From the NCBI GenBank assembly GCA_038503035.1, contig JAVSML010025539.1:124001-188000 (forward strand): a stretch of DNA of 64,000 nucleotides, given 5' to 3'. The position numbers and the translations under genes are program-made. This DNA is from Crocodylus rhombifer. Its lineage: Eukaryota; Chordata; Crocodylia; Crocodylidae. Shown here piece after piece: positions 55,545 through 64,000 of the stretch (positions are counted from its first letter, which is position 1; every line of letters starts with the position of its first letter). Under the pieces are notes generated by a model. That model ran no database searches, had not been told where the DNA came from, and saw only the letters and a program-made list of their open reading frames with translations.

Positions 55545-55616
55545 CCGTGTATATTTTATGTTCAAGTGAAAGTATTTTGTGTGCATGTGTGTGCACGTGC
55601 ACATACACAGGCATGT

Positions 55617-55693
55617 AAAGATTACTTTTCAAAATAAAGGTAAAGATTACTTTTCAAAATAAAGGTACTTTTCAAAATAAAGGTACTTTTCAA
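55617..55693 (+). repeat. short tandem array, 25-bp then 18-bp units
   Basis: The 25-base unit 'aaagattacttttcaaaata...' occurs twice (55617, 55642), followed by an 18-base truncated unit 'acttttcaaaataaaggt' and a partial third. A two-step slippage record. Confidence 0.95.
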
Positions 55694-58167
55694 TTTCTGG
55701 CACAAAGTCTGTCTTGCAATTCCTGTTCTTCCTCCATTTATCTGGACTGGTTTCAGGTTCTGATTGTGAACTCAGCTTCATAATATAAATAGAAATACAA
55801 TTTTTTTGCCAGAATATTATTCAACTTTATTTTTAATTTAGAAAACAAAAGCTTGAAATAGGTAAGGAAATTTAAGGAAATGCCTCCTTCTCCACCTCAT
55901 TTTTTCACAATCACTATTCCATTCTGCTCCTGCGTAAATGGAAAGTTCTCCAGAGTATTTTGGACTTACCAAGGCTAATAGATTCCAAAGTGAATAGAAT
56001 AATTGCTTTTACTAATGAAGTTCTCATCCTGGAACTGGGTCTTCCCTTTGTATGTGCTTTGTGCATGTATATTTAATCAAAACTCAGTTAAAGTGTCCAT
56101 AACCGTTTTCAAGCAGTGCTATAATCCAGTTTTATATTTTTTCTAAATAAGATATAAATGACAGAAGCCCAGGCTGTGAGTCAGTAAATGGTACACAAAA
56201 AAAATTGGCAAAGAAATGAATCTTAGTTTCAGACCTGAAGTGTTTTTTTCCATATGTTCACCACAATCCAGGAGTGCACAAAACAAAGTAACTGACATCG
56301 TTGTGTGAGTTCTCTAATAAGGTAAGTCATGTGCAAAGAGCATCTTCTATTAGTTGGGAGTTTGGTTGTGCTTTTGGAAATGTGCACATGTTGCTATGTA
56401 TTTATTAGAGAAGGCAAGGTCAAAAAATGCACCTTACAGTCAGCGCAAGATGGCAAGGTTTATGATGGCCCTTAATTCCTAAGAATTCCTTAATTCTTGC
56501 TGGTTCCTGTACAGATGAGTTTTGCAAATGAGTTTCCCATTGTAAAGAATGAGAAAGAAGCATCTTTGCTGACCCCTGGAGCTTTACCTATTTCTTACCA
56601 TTGTCCTAGGGACAGGTTATGGAATCTCTTGATAATAAGTAGCAAGATTTTGAACTTACTTGAGAATTCTAGTAAGCTTGTATAGGACAGATCATTTTTA
56701 TGTGCTTGCATAGCTTGTGTTGCTAAGGCAGTAGCATAATTAGGGCAGAGTGTCGGCTATGAGGCAGCAGATTACACTGGGATATGGGTAGCCCAGTCTA
56801 GGCCCACTCAAGGATCAGGGTTTCAACCAGGATCAGGACTGGTGAGCATAATCCAGGGACAGACCAGGTCAGGAAGCTGAGACATCAATCTAAGAGGGGT
56901 CTAGGAGTGAGCTGAGTTGGGAAGCCAGGAGGTCAATCAGGGGCCATAGCTGGAGACCAATCTGGACTGAGAAGCCAGGAGATTGAGAAAAGTCTGAGAG
57001 AAATAGGAGGGACAAGCAAAACAGTCTTGGGTCAAGTTGAACTCTTTTGCCTGGACACTTCCTGTTCCTGTGCAACAATTTAGATGAGAAAAGCAGAGAT
57101 TAGGCAAGGGATTAGGCCCTGCTGGAGGTTTCAGGCTACACTTTTCCTGTCTGGGTAGTCTCTAAAGGGTGGCAGACTTGGATAAGTGGCCATGTTGGCC
57201 AAGCTGAGGCCCCAAGTTCAAGGATGTGGCTTGACAGACTGCTAGAACTTCCCTCCCTTGGGAGTCTTTGGCATGGCAGGGGCAGCCATGTCCTGCCATA
57301 GCAGTGCATTTGGGGCTGAGGACAAGTGAAATAACATCCTCCAGGGAGAGTTTTCTCATAGCCCTGTCCTGCCCCTGCCCTTGCCCTCCCATAGGAGCAG
57401 CCCTGCACCAAGTAGCATATCTAGGTGGAGGGAGGAGCCAGAAGTAAGCAGAGCCCCTGGGTTGGCTTCCAGGGTGTCAGTGCCATATGGTTGCTGTGCC
57501 AGACACTTTCTCTCCACTACTGCTACCTGGGCACTCTGCACAGGAAAGGCAGTGCTGCTAGCAGTAGTAGCAGCTGTGTGTCCCTTTAGCAGAGAGCCCA
57601 TGCCTGCAAGACTTTCCTTCCCCCACCTCCCCTCTGCTTCCTTAACACTGGTTGGTATATCACTGTGCCTCTTTCACTGCCCCCCTCCCCCCCCCGGTTC
57701 CTCAGCCCTGGGGTCTGAATGAGCTCACTCTGTACTGAAGAGATGCACTGCAGCATTTTGTACTAGTTGTATTTTTTTAAGCACTGTATGCTTCCTGCCC
57801 AGGCACAAAGCAGTGCTATAATCCAGTATAGTGGGTGGGGAACATATAAATAACTGAATCCAGATTATTATCTTCCAGGGACAGAGTCTTCTTCCTAAAC
57901 ACAGATGAGAGAAATGAATCAGTTTTGCATCAGTGAGGAATTCAAAAGTTCTTCTAACTTTATTCACTGAATTGACAAATAGTAGATGTGGATCTTCAAG
58001 CAATTGAAGCTATTAACTCTTCAGAATACTTTCCTTTACATAAGAGCATCACCTCTATCTTGCTTAGGTTTAGCTTCATCCAGTTGATCTTTAGCCATGA
58101 GCAGCAGGCCATCATATTGATAGTGGTGTAACAGTACATAATGAAGTATAAATAGAATTATATCCAC
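55694..58167. other. anonymous sequence; 56.7-57.7 kb moderately GC-rich
   Basis: 56860-57000 contains three loose repeats of 'gaagccaggag.t' with neighbouring 'caatc'. 57120-57720 carries overlapping frames on both strands without motifs and a C-run near 57685. Possibly old LTR material; no ends found. Confidence 0.35.
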
Positions 58168-58297
58168 TTACTGTGGAGCTAATTAGGCAACTGCAGTAAA
58201 TGTCTCGTGTAGATATGCCCTCTAGGAACTTAAATACCCTATTGGAGCAACTAGTAGTCCACCTAGACCAGTAGTCCGATAGTGACAAAGGCCAATG
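58168..58297 (+). repeat. 130-bp dispersed repeat, copy 1
   Basis: 'ctaattaggcaactgcagta', 'tgtagatatgccctctagga', 'gcaactagtagtccacctag' and 'agtgacaaaggc' recur in the same order and spacing at 59493-59622. It contains 'ctcgtgtagatatgcc', one end of the MITE class seen at 59061, plus attached flanking sequence. Confidence 0.85.
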
Positions 58298-59060
58298 TGA
58301 CTTATGCCATTTCTCATTATTGCTTACTGGATGTGCTCTAGGAGGAAAGATTTGGCCTATTTTAGCATGTTATTCTGGACCCCTGTTACTTATCGCAAAC
58401 AAGACAATTTGGACAGTAGTGAATATAGCAGATGGAACTGAGTGGATGAGACTGAACATCTGCCTTTTATCTATTGAGAAGTGGCCAGGTAGTTTCACTT
58501 CCATATCCTGGTGAGATAAGTTGGTCTTGCATCAACATCACCAGCCTGGTTTTGGTGAATTTAGACTATGCTAGATGCTTCATCACTGATGAGGATTTTC
58601 AATGGTAGATTTATACTGACAGACATCAACTTTAGTGCATGTCACTTTGTATGGTCTGTCTTAAGCATTTCATATGCAGCAGTAGTGATCCCATGCAGGG
58701 TATAGATGTCTGGAATCTGATTTCTGAGCAGTGTTTTTCTGTTTCCTTGGCCAGTTCCTCCTCATTTGAATTGTGATAGATGAAGTGGGTTATGCCAAGG
58801 ATAATCTCAAACACTTTTATTATAAGCAATGTGCTTGGAGAGTATTTAAAAAATATTGAAAATGTATTCTGTGTGGTAGTCACTTACTCTTAGGGTTTGT
58901 AGTCAGCAGAAATGCATTGCTTACCCACTTGGAAATAGAAGATGATGATGTTTCTTGTCAACATATTACTTCATAGTATTTTTTCCAGCAGTTAAAATGT
59001 GCACCTCTTGCTCATGTGCCTGGTCTGGCTGAACAGGATTAAATATGAAGGACTTTCAAG
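58298..59060. other. anonymous AT-rich sequence
   Basis: No recognised feature. Confidence 0.4.
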
Positions 59061-59546
59061 GCACATCTACACGTGCAGTTAGTGTGACATTAAGTAAACT
59101 CCAGTGCAATTTGCACCCTTGTTTATTGTTCCCAGTTGCCATGGTTATACATGCACTTGGGACTGTAGCATGTTGAGCTGGTTTCAAGCAGACCCAGCTG
59201 GCAGGAGACCCAGGGGTCAGCTTGCCAATCCAGTACTGCTCCTGCCCAGCTCCAGGTGCTGCAGAGGGGCTGGCTGGGGCACAAGGGTACTTCAGTGTGT
59301 GGCTACCTGGCAGACATCCCCTGCACTGAAGCCACCTTGTGCCCCAGCCAGTCCTGCCAGCATCTACATGTGCATTATGGCACACTAAATAACAATGCCA
59401 CAGTATAGTATTTGTGTTTACAAGTACTAGCCTATGGTGGAGATCATTAGTTTACTGTGGCCTACTAGAGCCACAGGTGAAGATGCTGAGACTTATTGTG
59501 GACCTAATTAGGCAATTTCAGTAAACATCTCATGTAGATATGCTCT
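59061..59546. mobile_element. nested palindromic MITE
   Basis: The left edge GGCACATCTACACGTGCAG faces the right edge CATGTAGATATGCTC as imperfect inverted ends. Inside, 59270-59297 and 59324-59351 are 28-base inverted arms ('ctggctggggcacaagg' / 'ccttgtgccccagccag') with three mismatches around a 26-base loop. A further right-hand end-like 'catctacatgtgcattatgg' near 59362 suggests one MITE inside another. Confidence 0.55.
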
Positions 59547-59622
59547 CCAGGAACTTAAATATCCTGCTGGGGCAACTAGTAGTTCACGTAGACCAGTAGT
59601 CTGGTAGTGACAAAGGCTAGTG
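59493..59622 (+). repeat. 130-bp dispersed repeat, copy 2
   Basis: Second copy of the segment at 58168-58297, direct orientation, 1325 bases away. The copies differ at scattered positions ('aactgcagtaaatgtctcg' versus 'aatttcagtaaacatctca'). Confidence 0.85.
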
Positions 59623-59671
59623 CTATGTACATCAGAGAAATATGCAGGAAACCCAGATTTCTGGCATAACT

Positions 59672-59985
59672 TAGAATAATAGAAAATTAGGGTTGGATAG
59701 GACCTAAGGAGGGCACCTAGTCCAACTCCCTGTTCAAAGTTGGACCATCCCCAACCTCATCATAGAAGGCAATCAGGTTGATCAAGCATGACTTACATTT
59801 TCTGAATCTATGCTGGCTGTTCCTAATCACCTCCTCCCCCAAGTGCTTAGAAGTGGATTCCTTGAGGACCTGCTCCATTTTTTTTCTGGGGATTGAGGTG
59901 AGGCTGACTAATCTGTAGTTCCCTGGATTGTCCTTCTTTGCTTTCTTAAAGATGGGCACTAAATCTGCCCCTTTCCATCAAAACT
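59672..59985 (-). mobile_element. CR1, minus strand, internally deleted
   Basis: The plus strand starts with an antisense CR1 tail ('attagggttggataggacct', 'agtccaactccctgttc') and at about 59755 jumps straight into antisense RT coding. The minus-strand frame 59959-59717 reads MPIFKKAKKDNPGNYRLVSL, then QHRFRKCKSC and LINLIAFYDE. Everything between the RT entry region and the tail, about 1 kb in a full copy, is missing. Confidence 0.85.
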
Positions 59986-60049
59986 GAAGACCTAAAACAG
60001 GGAATTCCATTCTATTCCCATTACAGCAAAAAGGCACAGTAGTAGCCAC

Positions 60050-60589
60050 ACACACACACGCACGCATATTGGTTGTCAAGATTGATGGGGGGGATGGAAC
60101 CACAGAGGCAGAGAGAGGGGTGGAGCGGACTTGGGCCTGATGTGGGAATGGACCAGGCCCAAGGGTGGAGAGAAGCTGGCCCCGCTGCGCCGGCAGGGAG
60201 CAAGGGGACAGCAGGAATGGGCTTGGGGCCAACACGGGGGTGGGGAGGAGTGGGCCCAGGCCTGGGGGGGAAAAGCCCGGTCTTCCCCTTCCTCCATTGC
60301 TGATGTGTTGGTCTGCATCGGGCCAGGCCAGGCCGGGCTGGGCGGGGCCTGCTGCTCCCCCCCCCCACCGCCCTGGGAAGCCGGCTTCTCTCCCCCTTGG
60401 GCTTGCTCCTCCTCCCCCTGCCCCATATTGGGCCTGGGCCCATTCCTCCCATCCTCCCACTGCCATGGCGCACCTGCTCCTCCCCCCACTGCCTCCGCAT
60501 CAGCTCACGCCAACTTTGCAGGTGGCGCCTCACCTCCTCCATGCTGTCCTGACCCTGCTCCCCACCCCATGCTGTGGCTTCCACCTCCA
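60050..60589. repeat. GC-rich foldback insert
   Basis: Strongly GC-rich with several CpGs, entered through a short (CA)n tract. Left pieces 'gggaatggaccaggcccaag' and 'ggtggagagaagc' are inverted relative to right pieces 'cttctctcccccttgggctt' and 'ggcctgggcccattcc'. A direct near-duplicate also lies within the left half ('gggcttggggccaacacggg'). The long frames on both strands (up to 189 residues minus) are composition artefacts. It joins the CR1 RT at 60590 without a recognisable boundary. Confidence 0.6.
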
Positions 60590-60940
60590 AGGAAGGAAGT
60601 CACAGTGGATATACTCTTTCTGGACTTTAGGAAGGCCTTCAACACTGTCTCTTACCCCATTCTCATTAAGAAATTAGGTGACTGTGGTGTCGATGCCTAC
60701 ACAGTCAGATGGGTCGCAAGTTGGCTGGAGGGCCGCACCCAGACAGTGGTGGTGGACAGGTCTTATTCAACCTGGAGGGATGTGGGCAGTGGGATCCCCC
60801 AGGGCCTGGTCCTTGGGCCTGCACTGTTCAACATCTTCATCAGCAATTTGGATGAGGGGGTGAAAAGCACCTTGTTCAAATTCACAGCTGACACTAAAAT
60901 GTGGGGAGAAGTGGGCACACTGGAAGAGAGGGACAACTAG
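60590..60940 (+). pseudogene. CR1 ORF2 reverse transcriptase remnant
   Basis: Within the frame 60131-60940 only the part from about residue 157 is CR1: VTVDILFLDFRKAFNT (motif A), GSGIPQGLVLGPALFNIF (motif B), and FKFTADTK where the family has KFADDTK. Motif C is therefore damaged (first Asp of the FADD pair replaced). The N-terminal part of that frame is translated GC-rich insert. A stop follows at 60938. Inactive. Confidence 0.9.
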
Positions 60941-61130
60941 ATCTAGACAGGTTACAGGGGTGGACAGATGAGAACAGGATGGGATTCAATACTGACAAGT
61001 GCAAGGTACTGCACCTGGGGAGGAAGAACCAGCAGCATACCTACAGGCTGGGGAACTTCCTTCTAGTTAGCAAAAAGGCAAAAAAAGATCTTGGTGTCAT
61101 TATTGATTCCAAAATGAATGTGGGCCACCC

Positions 61131-61424
61131 ATGTTGGGATGCAGTCAGGAAGGCCAGCAACACCTTGTCATGCATCCACAGATGCTCACGAGCCAGTCCA
61201 AGGAGGTGATCCTCCTTCTCTATACGATACTGGTCAGGCTGCAGTTGGAGTACTGCATCCAGTTCTGGGTGCTGCACTTCAGGAGGGATGTGGACAACAT
61301 GGAAAGGGTCCAGAGGAGGGCCACTCACATGATCAGGGGGCAGCAGGGCAGGCCCTACCAGGAGAGGCTACGGGACCTGAACCTGTTTAGCCTCCACAAG
61401 AGAAGGCTGAGGGGAGAAATCTAA
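61131..61424 (+). pseudogene. CR1 ORF2 C-terminal remnant
   Basis: The frame carries LLYTILVRLQLEYCIQFWVL, RVQRRATHMIRGQQGRPYQ and [19 protein letters not shown]. The remaining C-terminus (61430-61670) continues in other frames, with 'ctaggatctggaaccaactt' encoding ARIWNQL. Confidence 0.9.
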
Positions 61425-61768
61425 TGGCCATTTACAAACTAGTCAGAGGGGACCAGCAGGCACTGGGGGAGTCCCTGTTCCCCTGAGCATTACCGGGAGT
61501 AATGAGAAATAACGGCCATGAGTTGACCGAGAGTAAATTCAGGCTAGATATCTGGAGGGATCACTTTACAGTCAGGGCAGCTAGGATCTGGAACCAACTT
61601 CCAAGGGAAGTGGTGCTCGTTCCTACCCTGGGGGTCTTCAAAAGGAGGCTAGATAATCACCTAGCCAGGATCGTTTGACCCCAGCATTCTTTCCTGCCCA
61701 TGGCACGGGGTCAGACTTGATGATCTGCTCAGGTCCCTTCTGACCCTACTTACTATGAAACTATGAAG

Positions 61769-62978
61769 GAGTGGTGGGGGCAAGGCCCCCCCCCTTCACT
61801 CCATTGTCACCACCTGCAGGGAGCAGGCCAGCACTGCTGGCTTCGCCCCCCATTCTGTCCGTTCCATCGCTGTTGCCTCCAGGGGGCGAGGCTAGCTATG
61901 GAATTCCCTGTTATATGTCCTGTGACTCAATTTTTTATATGGAATATATCAACAGTGGATCAAATTAAATTGTATATCCATATTTTATATCCTTAATTTG
62001 AAAATAGTGCTCTGACTAATTAATATTAGACATGATAAAGAAGGAACGGAACCTATTTGGGCAAATGGAGAAAAGAAAGTCTTACAAGCAGTATTATGTC
62101 TTATCATAGCTATCTCACTTTAAAAATGCCATAAACAGAAATAACTACAATGGACCTTATTTTCATGGTGAGAGTTTGAGTATTTTGAAATGTTTCTGAA
62201 TGGATTTGGTTTGCCTGCTGAGAGTTTGTAGAAATGAAAGTGTTAGTCTGAAATCTGGTCAGTGTGCCTAGACTTAAAATGTGCTTCTTATAGAAAAGAA
62301 TGCTCATGGGAAATCACTAATGAAATACAGAGTCTCTTTCTTTCTATGGTGTCAGTCAAATTCAGCCCAGGGAAAGCTTGTGTTGCTTGCTTTACTGTTT
62401 TATAGACTGGTTTCTTCTGTCAGTTCTCCATCTCCCACATCTAATTTTACTCACCTCAGAAGCCTACCTGTCTAAATAGAAGGATCCTCCTCTTTGAACT
62501 GGTACTACAAAGCCCAGGTACTAATTGGCAGCTCCTTCACTATCCAGTAACTCAGCATTGTCAGAATTGATACTAAAGTCACTTACTCATCTGTGAAACT
62601 GGTAGGAGAGAAGCTGGGGGCAGCAGGTCAATTAGAGCAAAATCATGAGTAGCAACAATAGTCTTCCTGTACTTTAAGGTGGAAGATTGCCCTCTTCCTT
62701 CTCATCTCCTTTCCCTCTCTTCTCTTCCAAAGTGTTCTACAAAATATTTATATTAAGAACAAGGGCTATATTTGGTAGAGCTGAGCAGATAATTGATTTT
62801 TTGTCTTGCTGGTGGACTGAAAAATGATTCTTGGTCAGCTATAACATTCTATTTTATTTGGAGTTTTTTAACCCTTTTTATTTTGGTAGTGTTATTTCAA
62901 AATAATACATTTAAACACTTAAACTCTTTCTAAAACATTGTAAACCAAAACTATTTTGAGAATTTGATTGAAGCTTAT
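61769..62978. other. anonymous sequence
   Basis: The first 140 bases are GC-rich; the rest is AT-rich. No recognised gene or element. CTTAT at 62974-62978 is the target duplication of the following LTR. Confidence 0.45.
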
Positions 62979-63980
62979 TGTGACAGGTATGCCTTTTCAG
63001 GGTCTGTCCACTAGTGACCCCACCCACCTGTTATGGGACAACCGCCCGATTTCTTTCCTGCCATGCCTTGTTGTTAATTGCTTAATTAGAAGATGTTAAT
63101 TAAGTGGGAGGCTGCCCATTTTACTGCCCGGATGCAAGGGGCTATCTGCAGCTCCTTTCCTCCCCTTACACCGCAGCCCAAGCCTCGCAGTTGATACTCA
63201 CATTGGTTAGTCTGGGCCTTGCTATATTCTGGCCCCCTTGTCCTCCCTGGGCTCTCCGTGGCCCTGCTCTGCTGGGCGCCTCACTGGGCATTCATCAATG
63301 CTGCCCCTCCTCTCTGGGGCTTCTCACTGCCCCCCTCTCTGGGGCTTCCCACCATCAATGCAGCCCTTCTCTCTGGGGCTTCCCTCACTCAGGTGAGCTC
63401 AGGTGGCCATAGCTGTGCCTGGCCTGATCTCCTTCTCGGGGTCTCAAACCCCTGCCTGGCTCAGGCAGCCTCGGCCTTACCTGGCCTCTGACTCTACCCC
63501 CCTTCTCTGGGGCTGGGGTCTGTACACTCCGAAGTGCTGTGCCCTCGCAGGTGCTGGGGCCGGTGCACCTCAAATACTGTGCCCTCACAGGTGCCAGGGC
63601 CAGTGTACCTCAAATACTGAGCCTCACAGGTGCCAATGTCCCCTTGCTACTGGGGTCCCCTAATAGCCTCACCCAAACCACCAGTTGTAAACAATAACAG
63701 AAAACTCGAGCCCCTAGGCTGTAACATAAATCTCTGCCAATTGGCTACAACATCATTCAAGCCCTCACCAGTACCACATGGTTCAGCCATTCAGGCCCCT
63801 TCCTTTTCCTCACCCAGACAGAGCTTCTTCCCCTTCCTGCACCTGCCTGCTTGGCTTCAGCCTGGGGTTAGATGGGAGCCAGGCCCTGCCCCTTCCAGTC
63901 AGCTGACTCCCACCAGTTACCCTGGCAACCTGCAGCTGGATTCCTTCCACAAGTAGCAGGCACCTCAGTGCCCTGCTACA
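62979..63980 (-). mobile_element. solo LTR (Gypsy-like), ~1.0 kb
   Basis: The edges are TGTGACAGG and CCTGCTACA, near-perfect inverted termini starting TG and ending CA, and the same pentamer CTTAT flanks both sides (62974-62978, 63981-63985). That is a complete LTR with a 5-bp target duplication and no internal region, the product of recombination between two LTRs. A terminal palindrome (about 63955-63979, GTAGCAGG...CCTGCTAC) lies at the right end. Orientation is uncertain; minus is chosen because TGTAGCAGGG with an adjacent hairpin also starts the LTR at 4.8 kb. Inside are two small arrays (63310-63390 and 63538-63630). Confidence 0.85.
63310..63630. repeat. two minisatellite tracts inside the solo LTR
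   Basis: 'cctctctggggcttc' recurs about four times between 63308 and 63390. At 63538-63630 a 40-base unit containing 'gtgccctc.caggtgc' and 'cctcaaatactg' occurs about two and a half times. The frames of up to 108 residues over this region are artefacts. Confidence 0.85.
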
Positions 63981-64000
63981 CTTATAAATCACCTTGCTTG

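Larger units (their letters stand above)
60590..61768 (+). mobile_element. CR1 LINE, 5'-truncated within RT
   Basis: It begins at RT motif A and continues through the C-terminal region to the 3' end ('gtcagacttgatgatctgct', 'ggtcccttctgaccctactt', 'actatgaaactatga' at 61768). Coding lies in at least three frames: RT to 60938, 60901-61209, and 61131-61424. It is related to the copy at 43.9 kb but more damaged. Confidence 0.93.

Noticed and set aside
60021..60677. 189- and 170-residue frames in the GC-rich block, and the N-terminal half of the 269-residue frame
   Set aside because: Only the part after 60590 has CR1 similarity; the rest is translated GC-rich foldback sequence present in open frames on both strands.
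1..64000. A host gene, tRNA, rRNA or snRNA
   Set aside because: I looked for conserved coding outside transposons, clover-leaf-like internal promoter boxes and U6/5S-like starts and saw none I could support. A tRNAscan-SE or Infernal run and a protein homology search would be needed to exclude short exons.

Overview
The window is vertebrate nuclear DNA with no recognisable host gene. It is best read as intergenic or deep intronic sequence of a crocodilian-like reptile. The reason is the repeat content: many CR1 LINE fragments in both orientations, with tails of the form 'gtcccttctgaccctac...ttctatgattctatg' and ORF2 residues of the crocodilian/turtle/bird type, plus several Ty3/Gypsy, hAT, PIF/Harbinger-like and GIY-YIG retroelement copies. 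No mammalian Alu, B1 or L1 and no bacterial operon was seen. The crocodilian assignment is inference; no identity search was run.

Layout. 0.2-5.5 kb is a nested nest of CR1 tails. One CR1 3' region (2950-3167, resumed 5050-5216) is split by a minus-strand GIY-YIG (Penelope-type) element, and that element is itself split by a candidate solo LTR (4122-4827). 5.6-8.4 kb is mostly anonymous; 8.37-8.90 kb is an old CR1/L3-like tail. 10.38-11.51 kb is a complete non-autonomous hAT. 13.6 and 55.3 kb hold related palindromic MITEs; 14.3 kb is a ~50-bp minisatellite. 17.09 kb is LTR-like. 18.9-20.9 kb is a decayed minus-strand Gypsy protease-RT-integrase. 24.3-25.8 kb is a minus-strand CR1. 26.9-28.3 kb is a ruined hAT transposase of the DUF4371/ZMYM-like kind. 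28.68-30.99 kb is a second, larger copy of the 10.4-kb hAT family, in the opposite orientation.

31-38 kb is AT-rich and almost featureless. 38.2 kb is a CR1 tail; 39-40.3 kb holds LTR-like and MITE-like material; 42.69-43.01 kb is a short complete hAT. 43.9-45.36 kb is the best preserved CR1, with an RT frame that still has FADD. 45.6-46.2 kb is a C/T-rich array. 49.26-50.05 kb is a long foldback element with TAA duplications. 51.2-53.4 kb is a Sushi-class Gypsy gag-protease relic. 59.0-61.8 kb combines MITEs, two CR1 pieces and a GC-rich foldback insert. The window ends in a complete solo LTR (62979-63980) with a 5-bp target duplication.

Nothing here works together as a pathway. The content is a layered record of transposition, and the most informative observations are the element boundaries with target-site duplications and the nesting order. 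I found no operon-like or novel enzymatic system. The least ordinary items are the split GIY-YIG element, the paired hAT family with captured GC-rich repeats, the long foldback element and the Sushi-class Gypsy relic.
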